Source: Paramacrobiotus metropolitanus (taxonomy: Eukaryota; Tardigrada; Eutardigrada; Parachela; Macrobiotidae). Taken from it: a stretch of DNA of 64,000 nucleotides. The notes under the pieces are model-generated. The model made no database searches. It was given only the letters and a program-made list of their open reading frames with translations, and was not told the DNA's origin. The position numbers and the translations under genes are program-made. Position 1 is the stretch's first letter, and every line of letters begins with the position of its first letter. Positions 45,540-57,099 of the stretch are shown here, piece by piece. The DNA lies in the NCBI RefSeq assembly GCF_019649055.1, contig NW_026570280.1:744001-808000 (forward strand). The letters run 5' to 3'.

Positions 45540-48500
45540 TGTCGCTGGCACTGGTTGCGGCCCGTTGCTGCGTCTTGCGGCTTATAAGCCGTGTTGCGGC
45601 CGTTGCGCCAGCCTGTGCTAGCGCTGACGCAGGCACTGGTTGCGGCCCGTTGCTGCGTGTTGCGGCTTATAAGCCGTGTTGCGGCCGTTGCGGCGTTGCG
45701 GCAGCCTGTGCTAGCGCGGACGCTGGCACTGGTTGCGGCCCGTTGCTGCGTGTTGCGGCTTATAAGCCGTGTTGCGGCTGTTGCGGCGTTGCGCCAGCCT
45801 GTGCTAGCGCGGACGCTGGCACTGGTTGCGGCCCGTTGCTGCGTGTTGCGGCTTATAAGCCGTGTTGCGGCTGTTGCGGCGTTGCGGCAGCCTGTGCTAG
45901 CGCGGACGCTGGCACTGGTTGCGGCCCGTTGCTGCGTGTTGCGGCTTATAAGCCGTGTTGCGTCCGTTGCGGCGTTGCGGCAGCCAGTGCTAGCGCGGAC
46001 GCTGGCACTGGTTGCGGCCCGTTGCTGCGTGTTGCGGCTTATAAGCCGTGTTGCGGCCGTTGCGGCGTTGCGGCAGCCTGTGCTAGCGCGGACGCTGGCA
46101 CTGGTTGCGGCCCGTTGCTGCGTGTTGCGGCTTATAAGCCGTGTTGCGGCCGTTGCGGCAGCCTGTGCTAGCGCGGACGCTGGCACTGGTTGCGGCCCGT
46201 TGCTGCGTGTTGCGGCTTATAAGCCGTGTTGCGGCTGTTGCGGCGTTGCGGCAGCCTGTGCTAGCGCGGACGCTGGCACTGGTTGCGGCCCGTTGCTGCG
46301 TGTTGCGGCTTATAAGCCGTGTTGCGTCCGTTGCGGCGTTGCGGCAGCCAGTGCTATGCGGACGCTGGCACTGGTTGCGGCCGTTGCTGCGTGTTGCGGC
46401 TTATAAGCCGTGTTGCGGCCGTTGCGGCGTTGCGGCAGCCTGTGCTAGCGCGGACGCTGGCACTGGTTGCGGCCGTTGCTGCGTGTTGCGGCTTATAAGC
46501 CGTGTTGCGGCCGTTGCGGCGTTGCGGCAGCCTGTGCTAGCGCGGACGCTGGCACTGGTTGCGGCCGTTGCTGCGTGTTGCGGCTTATAAGCCGTGTTGC
46601 GGCCGTTGCGGCGTTGCGCCAGCCTGTGCTAGCGCGGACGCTGGCACTGGTTGCGGCCCGTTGCTGCGTGTTGCGGCTTATAAGCCGTGTTGCGGCTGTT
46701 GCGGCGTTGCGGCAGCCTGTGCTAGCGCGGACGCTGGCACTGGTTGCGACCCGTTGCTGCGTGTTGCGGCTTATAAGCCGTGTTGCGGCTGTTGCGGCGT
46801 TGCGCCAGCCTGTGCTAGCGCGGACGCTGGCACTGGTTGCGGCCCGTTGCTGCGTGTTGCGGCTTATAAGCCGTGTTGCGTCCGTTGCGGCGTTGCGGCA
46901 GCCAGTGCTAGCGCGGACGCTGGCACTGGTTGCGGCCGTTGCTGCGTGTTGCGGCTTATAAGCCGTGTTGCGGCCGTTGCGGCGTTGCGGCAGCCTGTGC
47001 TAGCGCGGACGCTGGCACTGGTTGCGGCCCGTTGCTGCGTGTTGCGGCTTATAAGCCGTGTTGCGGCTGTTGCGGCGTTGCGGCAGCCAGTGCTAGCGCG
47101 GACGCTGGCACTGGTTGCGGCCCGTTGCTGCGTGTTGCGGCTTATAAGCCGTGTTGCGGCCGTTGCGGCGTTGCGCCAGCCTGTGCTAGCGCGGACGCTG
47201 GCACTGGTTGCGGCCCGTTGCTGCGTGTTGCGGCTTATAAGCCGTGTTGCGTCCGTTGCGGCGTTGCGGCAGCCAGTGCTAGCGCGGACGCTGGCACTGG
47301 TTGCGGCCCGTTGCTGCGTGTTGCGGCTTATAAGCCGTGTTGCGGCCGTTGCGGCGTTGCGCCAGCCTGTGCTAGCGCGGACGCTGGCACTGGTTGCGGC
47401 CCGTTGCTGCGTGTTGCGGCTTATAAGCCGTGTTGCGGCTGTTGCGGCGTTGCGGCAGCCTGTGCTAGCGCGGACGCTGGCACTGGTTGCGGCCCGTTGC
47501 TGCGTGTTGCGGCTTATAAGCCGTGTTGCGGCTGTTGCGGCGTTGCGCCAGCCTGTGCTAGCGCGGACGCTGGCACTGGTTGCGGCCCGTTGCTGCGTGT
47601 TGCGGCTTATAAGCCGTGTTGCGTCCGTTGCGGCGTTGCGGCAGCCAGTGCTAGCGCGGACGCTGGCACTGGTTGCGGCCGTTGCTGCGTGTTGCGGCTT
47701 ATAAGCCGTGTTGCGGCTGTTGCGGCGTTGCGGCAGCCTGTGCTAGCGCGGACGCTGGCACTGGTTGCGGCCGTTGCTGCGTGTTGCGGCTTATAAGCCG
47801 TGTTGCGTCCGTTGCGGCGTTGCGGCAGCCAGTGCTAGCGCGGACGCTGGCACTGGTTGCGGCCGTTGCTGCGTGTTGCGGCTTATAAGCCGTGTTGCGG
47901 CCATTGCGGCGTTGCGGCAGCCTGTGCTAGCGCGGACGCTGGCACTGGTTGCGGCCGTTGCTGCGTGTTGCGGCTTATAAGCCGTGTTGCGGCTGTTGCG
48001 GCGTTGCGGCAGCCAGTGCTAGCGCGGACGCTGGCACTGGTTGCGGCCCGTTAGCTGCGTGTTGCGGCTTATAAGCCGTGTTGCGGCCGTTGCGGCGTTG
48101 CGCCAGCCTGTGCTAGCGCGGACGCTGGCACTGGTTGCGGCCGTTGCTGCGTGTTGCGGCTTATAAGCCGTGTTGCGTCCGTTGCGGCGTTGCGGCAGCC
48201 AGTGCTAGCGCGGACGCTGGCACTGGTTGCGGCCCGTTGCTGCGTGTTGCGGCTTATAAGCCGTGTTGCGGCCGTTGCGGCGTTGCGCCAGCCTGTGCTA
48301 GCGCGGACGCTGGCACTGGTTGCGGCCCGTTGCTGCGTGTTGCGGCTTATAAGCCGTGTTGCGGCTGTTGCGACGTTGCGGCAGCCTGTGCTAGCGCGGA
48401 CGCTGGCACTGGTTGCGGCCCGTTGCTGCGTGTTGCGGCTTATAAGCCGTGTTGCGGCTGTTGCGGCGTTGCGCCAGCCTGTGCTAGCGCGGACGCTGGC

Positions 48501-50092
48501 ACTGGTTGCGGCCGTTGCTGCGTGTTGCGGCTTATAAGCCGTGTTGCGTCCGTTGCGGCGTTGCGGCAGCCAGTGCTAGCGCGGACGCTGGCACTGGTTG
48601 CGGCCCGTTGCTGCGTGTTGCGGCTTATAAGCCGTGTTGCGGCCGTTGCGGCGTTGCGGCAGCCTGTGCTAGCGCGGACGCTGGCACTGGTTGCGGCCGT
48701 TGCTGCGTGTTGCGGCTTATAAGCCGTGTTGCGGCTGTTGCGGCGTTGCGGCAGCCTGTGCGCGGACGCTGGCACTGGTTGCGGCCCGTTGCTGCGTGTT
48801 GCGGCTTATAAGCCGTGTTGCGGCTGTTGCGGCGTTGCGGCAGCCTGTGCTAGCGCGGACGCTGGCACTGGTTGCGGCCCGTTGCTGCGTGTTGCGGCTT
48901 ATAAGCCGTGTTGCGTCCGTTGCGGCGTTGCGGCAGCCAGTGCTAGCGCGGACGCTGGCACTGGTTGCGGCCGTTGCTGCGTGTTGCGGCTTATAAGCCG
49001 TGTTGCGGCCGTTGCGGCGTTGCGGCAGCCTGTGCTAGCGCGGACGCTGGCACTGGTTGCGGCCCGTTGCTGCGTGTTGCGGCTTATAAGCCGTGTTGCG
49101 GCCGTTGCGGCGTTGCGGCAGCCTGTGCTAGCGCGGACGCTGGCACTGGTTGCGGCCCGTTGCTGCGTGTTGCGGCTTATAAGCCGTGTTGCGGCCGTTG
49201 CGGCGTTGCGCCAGCCTGTGCTAGCGCGGACGCTGGCACTGGTTGCGGCCCGTTGCTGCGTGTTGCGGCTTATAAGCCGTGTTGCGGCTGTTGCGGCGTT
49301 GCGGCAGCCTGTGCTAGCGCGGACGCTGGCACTGGTTGCGGCCCGTTGCTGCGTGTTGCGGCTTATAAGCCGTGTTGCGTCCGTTGCGGCGTTGCGGCAG
49401 CCAGTGCTAGCGCGGACGCTGGCACTGGTTGCGGCCCGTTGCTGCGTGTTGCGGCTTATAAGCCGTGTTGCGGCCGTTGCGGCGTTGCGGCAGCCTGTGC
49501 TAGCGCGGACGCTGGCACTGGTTGCGGCCCGTTGCTGCGTGTTGCGGCTTATAAGCCGTGTTGCGGCCGTTGCGGCGTTGCGGCAGCCTGTGCTAGCGCG
49601 GACGCTGGCACTGGTTGCGGCCCGTTGCTGCGTGTTGCGGCTTATAAGCCGTGTTGCGGCCGTTGCGGCGTTGCGCCAGCCTGTGCTAGCGCGGACGCTG
49701 GCACTGGTTGCGGCCCGTTGCTGCGTGTTGCGGCTTATAAGCCGTGTTGCGGCCGTTGCGGCGTTGCGGCAGCCTGTGCTAGCGCGGACGCTGGCACTGG
49801 TTGCGGCCCGTTGCTGCGTGTTGCGGCTTATAAGCCGTGTTGCGGCCGTTGCGGCGTTGCGCCAGCCTGTGCTAGCGCGGACGCTGGCACTGGTTGCGGC
49901 CCGTTGCTGCGTGTTGCGGCTTATAAGCCGTGTTGCGGCCGTTGCGGCGTTGCGGCAGCCTGTGCTAGCGCGGACGCTGGCACTGGTTGCGGCCCGTTGC
50001 TGCGTGTTGCGGCTTATAAGCCGTGTTGCGTCTGTTGCGGCGTTGCGGCAGCCTGTGCAAGCGCGGACGCTGGCACTGGTTGCGGTCTCGTT
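45540..50092 (+). repeat. 93-bp GC-rich satellite, ~49 units with higher-order structure
   Basis: The unit is 93 bases (31 codons), dominated by the heptamer ttgcggc, with a central palindrome cggcttataagccg. Many units are 92 bases through loss of one C in ggcccgttg. Four or five unit types differ at two sites (ggccg, ggctg or gtccg before ttgcgg; and gcggcagcctg, gcgccagcctg or gcggcagccag). The ordered block gcc/gcc-cag, gct/gcg-gcag, gct/gcc-cag, tcc/cagccag recurs at about 46590-46915, 47330-47650 and 48250-48580. No stop codons occur in several frames, giving long Cys-rich open frames (up to 475 codons) in shifting frames and on the other strand. I do not treat these as genes, because 92-base units change the frame repeatedly. 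Confidence 0.93.
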
Positions 50093-50455
50093 GCGTCAAA
50101 TAATGCTGTTGGTTCCGCAACTTGTTGCGCAACACAATCTTGGTACGGATTGAGCCAGTCCTAGGTGGCTGGTACATGTTTTCATATACGTAATACGAGA
50201 GAATTATCCTGGAAATGGAAACGTTGCCATCAGAAGTGGATGCGGCCATCGCGAGCGCAGTCATTGTCGCGCCGTTCAAAGGGTGTCCAGTGGACATTCA
50301 CTGGAAAGTAGGAATCCATTGAACGCACAGACAGAGTGATGCACTGTCACCGTCTTAAGCGTTTTTAGGCTTGCTGCAAAGCAAAATGTATCAATTAAAG
50401 TCTCGGGAAAGATGTTGTGTCGGTTAGGAAGGTGCTAGACAGGAAATTGCCCATT
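50093..50455. other. Satellite flank, no supported gene
   Basis: Sequence beyond the array still contains isolated ttgcg motifs (gttccgcaacttgttgcgcaac at 50111-50133) and then becomes ordinary. Confidence 0.5.
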
Positions 50456-50459
50456 TGTC

Positions 50460-51545
50460 CTCGCCATCAAATCGAGCGTAAAACCAGATTGCCGGGTTGC
50501 CTGCCAACTCCAGCTTTCAGAATGACAACAACGTTGAGAATAGTCTGTTTGTATACGTTAAGCAGCAATCTTTTTAAAGATTAGTGTTGACAGAAGTCCC
50601 AGGCCAATACGTTTGCTAGCCAAGTGTGCGAAATTGCTATCCTATTGACGAAATATGTATTTGCGCAGTTGTTGGTTTGTTAACGGCGGTGCTGCTGGAC
50701 GGTTGTCGATTGCATCGGCGCCATAATATAGGCTTTTGCATACTGGAACAACTGCAACATATTGAGCAAATAGCAACGCTTGCACAGAGCAAATAGTCGG
50801 TCATACTCGTATGTACTAAACAACTCTTCACGTGCTGTTTCGTCTCTGCTGTATCGATAGTTTTACCGTTTTACCGTTTAGTTGGTTTTCTTTGACTATT
50901 TCAGTACTTAATCAAACAACACTACCGTCAACTGAGAAAACAGAAGAATTATGACTTGCAAACCACTGCATAGCATTCTAAATAATATCGTATTAAAGAC
51001 GAAGCAGGGCTCAGCAAGGAGTAAATTGTTTTCGCTCAACCTTTACTCCTCTTCTCGTTTGGTTAAGTGTTTCAACAGTGAATATCGTCTACATCCACGT
51101 TCTGATTTCGTGTAACTGTCTGTGCATTGTCAGTTACCTTTACGCCTAACGCACCGGGCAAACAACGCCCGGGGCGGTAGCGGCGTGCGTCGAAAGGTGG
51201 TTCTGTTGCCCTGGTGCAGTTGCCGCTTCTAATGCGCTATACCCTTCACTTCCGCTGGCCGACGGAAGCGCAGCCGCCGTTGTTATATATCGATGCCTCA
51301 CATGTTCCAATCATCACCATACAGCTGATCGTTTTTGTCCTTCGTCCACCGCGCCAGTGACTTCCGTCGGAAGTCACGGGCGCCAGAGACTCGTACCTGC
51401 AGCTGAAACCCATCTCCACGCGACTGAACGGCTTTCCCCACGGTCTCCAACCCATCCGCTGGGCGGCGCCTTTCCGTTTACGCCAGATCAGTGAAAAGGT
51501 CACACGCACATCAGGGTCCGGCACAAGCCGGGCCCCGAGTCATTC
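50460..51545. repeat. Inverted segmental copy paired with 8185-9255
   Basis: Reverse complement of 8185-9255 along its full length; see that entry. This copy additionally contains a short palindrome (gtgacttcc gtc ggaagtcac at about 51357-51377) that the other copy lacks. A minus-strand frame (51524-51246) is open here and broken in the partner. Confidence 0.8.
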
Positions 51546-51549
51546 ATCA

Positions 51550-53150
51550 GTGCAGGAAACAGTCACATGGTCAGTGCAGGAAAAATTGGAAAAATTCGAC
51601 CCAGTGGTAAATCACATAAAAGCTGCTGTGCGCTGCACTGCTGCAGCTCATACCAGACTACACATAGCGTGGGTGAGAATCACCAAAATATAGGTACGAG
51701 TACTGCACGTTTAATTTGAGAAACCTCTGACGGACTTATAAGGCTGGTCATCATGTATGTATACATGATGTATGTAAACATAAAAATGAGAGAAAGAATG
51801 CGAACAATCAGGAGTATTTCAGCAATGAGAAACATTAGAAATATTAATAGGTTTTCACAAAATACCGTGTACAAAATAATAAGTGATCAATTGTTGAGAA
51901 ATGTTGAACTGTATACATAGTTTGAACAAGTTATCATTCTGCTGGCGTGACAATGTGCCGACTTTTTATCTTCGAACTTCGGTTAATTAGTACTCCGTCA
52001 TTATCACTACTGCTTGCCCAATCTTAAGTGCAGCGTTTCTTACTGACCCACCAGTTACCACTGAGCGATTAGTTTGTGGGCCGGCATTTTCCCGGGTTTG
52101 TTAACTTTATTAATTAAAAATTTTTCAACTGCGAACCCACCGACCGATATCATTCTTTTGCCACCCATTGTTTCTCGTCATCTGGATGTTCTCTTGACAA
52201 AACTTTGAGTGCCGCGTGTCTTTTTGTGCTTAATAAACTAATTAAAGTAAACTTAATCAAGCGGAAACGCAGTGATGGTATGGAACAAATGACTGTTCAG
52301 AGACCTTTTTATCACCGGTTTCCCTTTCATTTCTTTGTTGCGAAATTTCTTGCGTCTTTTGCAGTTCCAACCTTTACACGATGTAGGCATGCACCATATT
52401 CCACGTTCATCTCCCGCATTTTGCATAAAGGTAATGCAATGCCTTTTGAAGAATACTCTGCCTTGTAAATTTTCAAGAGCGGTTTCACTGACTTTTTGGG
52501 TGAAGGTCAAAGTTTGCAATGCTTTCTAGTGCGTTGCGCGCAGTTGCTGCTGAGTGAGTATATAATTCTGTTTTTGTAACAGAATCTGTATTGTTGCTGG
52601 CTTTGTGCTAATAAAAAGTAGTCAGTTGTATAACGGCTTCTATTTCAGCAATCTGGACTGCTTCATCGGAAGAACTGGCGAAGCCAAAGGTCGACCAAAG
52701 CCTCTTACTCCAGGCTCAAAATGTTATGCTCGATTTCCACATTTATCCGATACAATCACCGTTGGTGCTCAACTGCCGTTGATTGTGTCGGTGCCACACC
52801 GGCTTTCCTTTGTCTTGCCGCGGGAAAATGTGAAATGCTGAGACTAGGCCACATGTTTTACGAGTAGTACGGGCGCTACTATTGTAGTATTGCTAGTCAG
52901 AAGCCGTCAACCGCTCCGAATGCCACGCTCGTAAGTCGTAATAAACGCTCTCTTCTCGTGTTTGCGCTGGGAACTGGAGCAGCTGTCTAAAGCTGTTTAA
53001 ACAGGCAAAGACTATCTTTTCACCTGAAGAAAAAAAATGCATGGTTCGCAGTCGGTATTTTGTGCATGGTTATTATGGATTACGGGAACGTCGTTGCATT
53101 TCTCCGGTAGAAGATGGCTTGTCATTTTGCCGGCGGAAATTCGATGACTA
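51550..53150. other. No supported gene
   Basis: A possible exon after an acceptor-like tatttcag at about 52648 reads FIGRTGEAKGRPKPLTPGSK and stays open to 52841, with no recognisable family. The rest is unremarkable AT-rich sequence. Confidence 0.4.
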
Positions 53151-53159
53151 TCAGTCCGT

Positions 53160-53327
53160 GAATAACTGAGTTATTCACATCGTGCGAGGTGCGAGATAGC
53201 CCGTTGATCGGAATACGCAAACAAACGAAATCGGTACATCATACGGAATCGGTTGTCCGTTGGGCCAGTATCCGCCAGGTGCCATCTGGCACCTGGCGGA
53301 TACTGGCCCAACGGAACAACCGATTCC
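53160..53327. repeat. Two adjacent short-spacer palindromes
   Basis: The first is gtgaataac tga gttattcac (53158-53178). The second is a strong hairpin with arms 53245-53283 and 53288-53327 (39 and 40 bases, one single-base bulge) and a 4-base loop atct. Confidence 0.9.
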
Positions 53328-53429
53328 CTATGAACTGGCCGGATTCACCAGTGCCTCACCACTTACCTGTTAAGTACTACCGGACCCGACGTTGTGTCAT
53401 AATGTTCTCGTACTTTTGTCTGTAATTTT

Positions 53430-53980
53430 CGTGCAAACGTTGAGCAGAAAATTATTATTGACAGCGCATTGCAATTGCAAGCTATCGAGTGGTGCACCAA
53501 CGGCTGCGCAACACGCAAGAAACGCGCCAAAGCCCAGGAAGAACACGTTCTGTTCCATCACAACACCGGATTCAGGTCAATTTAGCCTTCTCGCTGGTGC
53601 CGGGTGACAAATATGCACGGAAATATTCCGGGTATATATATGCACGCACTGGGATTAAGCATGAACGCCCAGATCGGGACGAGCATGTCAACATCGAGGC
53701 CAAAAACATGATATCCGACAGAGATGAGAAGAAGCGTCAAGGAACACCGTCAAAAGGCCACCTTTGGCCATCCGCATGCGTCAGTGACTGTATATCATAA
53801 GGATGGGCCATCCTTATGATGTCCAGTCGCAGCTGCATGACGGTTGCAAACGCTCCAAGGACCCTTACAAGCCGGCCATCGTGTCCAAGGCCAGCCCACC
53901 GTCCCCAATGGATACGTCCACGTTACGCCGTCTCAGCTGCAGATCTGCAAGATGTTATGTGATTTTCGAGTCAAGTTTTT
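53430..53980 (+). pseudogene. Decayed astacin copy lacking the zinc site
   Basis: An exon-3-like part reads IIIDSALQLQAIEWCTNGC, matching IKDALEAIEWRTGDC. The exon-4-like part reads ARTGIKHERPDRDEHVNIEA (compare HEHSRPDRDDYVTVNA; HEILHALGF is missing), then MGHPYDVQSQLHDG and PYKPAIVSKA (compare FGLPYDLESVMHYG and PDRPAIVPRT), then VTPSQLQICK. The Met-turn Met is replaced and the frame shifts several times. At 53794-53820 a 13-base-arm palindrome repeats, in inverted form, the bases encoding GHPYD, just as happens at 10350-10413. Non-functional. Confidence 0.75.
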
Positions 53981-54280
53981 GTCAAATCTTTCTGTTATTA
54001 CGCATTTGCGCAAACAGCCATTCTGTATGTAAGCAACAAGCATAGAAGCATATCAAATACGGTAGAACCAGCGGGCATAGCGCCCTTATGAGTCAGTAGC
54101 ATGTACAGCACAGTAGTCACCAGCTAGCTACAATATCGGGTCCGAAATCCACGGAATATGACACCGGCCAGTGGCGGCCACCATCAGATCTTGAATGCAA
54201 TGGCATTATAATAAAGTATTACTCGTATTATTTTTTATTGGGCCGTCCTACCGTCATGCAGTGCAAAAACATAGCAGCTT

Positions 54281-54500
54281 GTACAGGGGGAGAACCGTTT
54301 TAGTCGAACCAATTCACGGCACGGCTGCCTTCACCGGCCAGAGTGTGACGTGGCGGCAAAAGTGAGCCGCAAAACATATGGCAAAATTCTGGCGCGGTAC
54401 ATAAACCCCGTGTTTTCAAGCCACAACCTCAAACTCCAGCCGGCTGACGGCAGCAGAACAGGGAAATGGTTTGATTAAAGCGGTTTTTCCCCTTATATAC
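54281..54500. mobile_element. MITE family M1, diverged copy 2
   Basis: The left end gtacagggggagaaccg and right end ggtttttccccttatatac resemble the termini of the element at 7888-8090. The core phrase ttctggcgcggtacataaacc matches that element's core in reverse complement. The arms have diverged and no frame is present. Confidence 0.6.
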
Positions 54501-54663
54501 AAATGCCATGCTACCTGTAGTACAGCAAGTAGTTATGTCGTGTTCCTGGTACAGATAAATAGCTTATGAAAACGTTAGTATCATCCCATCTTGCAACCTT
54601 TCGTCCACTGTAAGCGCGAGGAATAGCGCACAGTAGCGCTCTATTTATCTTCTGAGTACTTAC

Positions 54664-54756
54664 TCTACAGTCTACATTGGATGTATTGGCGTAGAGCATA
54701 CAATATATCTCCGGCACTCCGGCGCTAACGAGCAGCAGCGTGACGTGCAACAACAT
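54664..54756 (-). CDS. Orphan signal-peptide exon
   Basis: 31 codons beginning MLLHVTLLLVSAGVPEIYC run up to a consensus donor GTAAGTAC at 54663. This is the same layout as the first exons of the Ig and astacin genes (short hydrophobic start exon followed by an intron). No matching second exon was found in the next 1.5 kb on the minus strand, where a MITE copy sits. Either the gene continues further or this is a relic. Confidence 0.4.
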
Positions 54757-55199
54757 CTTGAATAGCTTAAGCCTGCGTTTCTCAACTATCCCGCTGAAAG
54801 TGGTCGAAAGATTTCGAGATCAGCTTGTACGTTTGCTTTACACATCACGTATGCCGCACAGCAATAAGCCGTCTTAACGGGTGCAGAATGCAGGGTTTAT
54901 ATTATATTAATAGCGCACGGTACGTCTCGCTAAAAGAAAGGCGAGCCTCATTTCTTTTGCTGCTTTTGCTGCCACTTGACAACGGCAGCAAACTGAGTTA
55001 AAGTGCCGGCATTTGTGTCAGTTTATTCGCTCGACTGGATGTATCAGTGTACACCGGGTGATCTGCACTGCTCCACATAAGTTTTTACGTAGCCTTTCCC
55101 GGGCATTCCCGATCTGCAGCGCTACAGGGGATACCAGATGCTGAAGACAGCCAAAGAGATGCTATGCTGTCCTCAGCTTCTGGTACCACCTCCTTTGGA

Positions 55200-55340
55200 G
55201 GCCGTCTTGGATGTCCCCTGGCTTACACCTGATACGATAACGGTCACAGGTACCTCTTCCATCCACAGTGTCACCCGTGACTCTGGATGGTCGAGTACCG
55301 GGAGCCTTGTAACAACTCTAAATATCACCTGTGTCTTAAC
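55200..55340 (+). pseudogene. Possible diverged Ig-domain fragment
   Basis: TSSIHSVTRDSGWSS resembles the LHIHRVSRDSGGAVEC motif of the Ig gene at 5.3 kb, and the bases catccacagtgtcacccgtgactctgg align with catccaccgtgtcagccgagattccgg. The conserved Cys is not reached in frame. Surrounding sequence (55138-55488) is open but otherwise unlike the family. Confidence 0.35.
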
Positions 55341-55499
55341 CCAAGGGCTCATTAGAAGCGGCCACAGTTGGACGCCCGCCAGTCGCGCTCACGCTGGGCA
55401 TCTGCGCCATAAACATGTCGGGCAGCGGCATGACACTGGCACAGCTGCCTACCGTGTTCACGCCGCCTTGGAAGTTTTTAATTACTAGCCTCAATCGAA

Positions 55500-57040
55500 T
55501 CCTGGAAGGATTAAAAACGGAGTAATGGTTTTTTATGGACAAATATTGTGCGCTTTTCGGGTTTCGGATTTATTAAAAGCAGCCAGAATAATGTTTTTGT
55601 CTGACTTTTACTCTATTAGCTTAGGTACTGGTGCGTGGACGTAAGTTTTGTTTTTCTTAGGGTTAGCAGATTTAAATGCTGTCTTGAGTTAAAAGAACAG
55701 ATCATACTGTATGTGTACTAGAATATATCGTACAGCCAAAGTGAAAGCCGAGTGTTTCTTTCCGCCTTCTGTTCTGAAAATTAAGTAATGGTTCTGCGTT
55801 TATTTTGCGGGTGGTTTTGCGTTTATTTTTAGAGCAGCTTTAAGAAGCTGTCCAAACCAATATTTCATAAATACCGTCTTCTTCGCAGTCGCGGATATGC
55901 TCGGTCGCTTTTACAGAGAATTTTAAAGATTGACACCCCCTGGGGGGTTGCCCCTCAGCCCCCCCCCCCAGGGGGCGCAGATTTTTTAAACTTTGAAAAG
56001 CATATACAAAGATTTTGTGTGTATTGTGAATGACAAACGCTGGACATAAGGTTATCGCAACGATACACAATGTGACGTATTGCTGGTAATTTTCGTAACT
56101 TGAAATCTTATCGTTAGCATATTGCCCTGTATAACAAATAGCCAACTGGATAGCCTGAGAAAACATAATTCCATAGTAAAAATTAGTAAAGCAGATGGAA
56201 CTAAAAAATTAACGATGCACGTCATTAAAATAAGCAGAAAGCAGTTAGAGCGAAACAAGTCTTTGAAAAGGTTGCACGCTGATACAAGGCGCTCTATGTA
56301 CACGAATGGATTTTCTGGTTTAAGCCCACTTTAAACTGTCGCACTTTAGCCACGCCCCAGCCTTTAGCCACCACGCCCCAACGCGTTAAACCAAAAAATC
56401 CATGCGGGGTTGCCGCTACTACTCGAGCCAACGACAACTCAGCCTTTAATACCTGAGATGTACAGAGTAATGATTACGTAAACTGCTGACAGTGCGTTTC
56501 GCGTAGTTCAATGAAACAAATAATATTTTAATACACATTTTTAATTTTATTTTTTAAATCGCGGACCCCCTCGTCTTTTTTAATGCATTTTTCGACTTTC
56601 AAAAGATTGACAGTTTTTCCCGTAAAGTTTGACATAAATTTTTAAAGTTTGACACTTGTGTCTAATAATTGACACTATTTTAGGCTCTGCCGGCTTTTAA
56701 AAACTTCTCTGCCCGCTATAAGCATCTGCAGTGTGTTATCTGTAATAATGTAATCATTCCGTAATTTCTAACATAAAAGTACATACAGCACTGTATTCAG
56801 CGCGAAGTTTGCGCTGTGATTCTGTGAATGATTGTCGGTCACTACACTACCACAAAACCAGATACCCCTCTCAATAATTAAGGCCATTATAAAGGAGCAA
56901 AGTTAATATTAATACTAGGAAAAATGCACGTTGGCGTGCATTTGGCAGACCGGAGCGCAGCGTTTTATTAGTGTTCTGTATAATACATTTTAATACTGCG
57001 ACTTAGCAACATAAGCATGCACTTCCATTTTCTCTTTGGA
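55500..57040. other. No supported gene
   Basis: Contains a C/G hairpin-forming tract at 55936-55977 (ccccctgggggg ... cccccccagggggc) and two short direct repeats of ttagccaccacgcccca type near 56345-56380. Nothing coding recognised. Confidence 0.5.
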
Positions 57041-57046
57041 AATGGC

Positions 57047-57095
57047 TTTCGTAACAACCTTTCGTAACAACCTTTCGTAACGACCTTTCGTAACG
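57047..57095. repeat. 13-bp tandem repeat
   Basis: Nearly four units of tttcgtaacaacc / tttcgtaacgacc. Confidence 0.85.
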
Positions 57096-57099
57096 GACA

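Noticed and set aside
48726-50153. Very long Cys/Arg-rich open frames (up to 475 codons) in the GC-rich array
   Set aside because: They are translations of the 93-bp satellite; frames shift wherever a 92-bp unit occurs, and equivalent frames exist in other phases and on the other strand.
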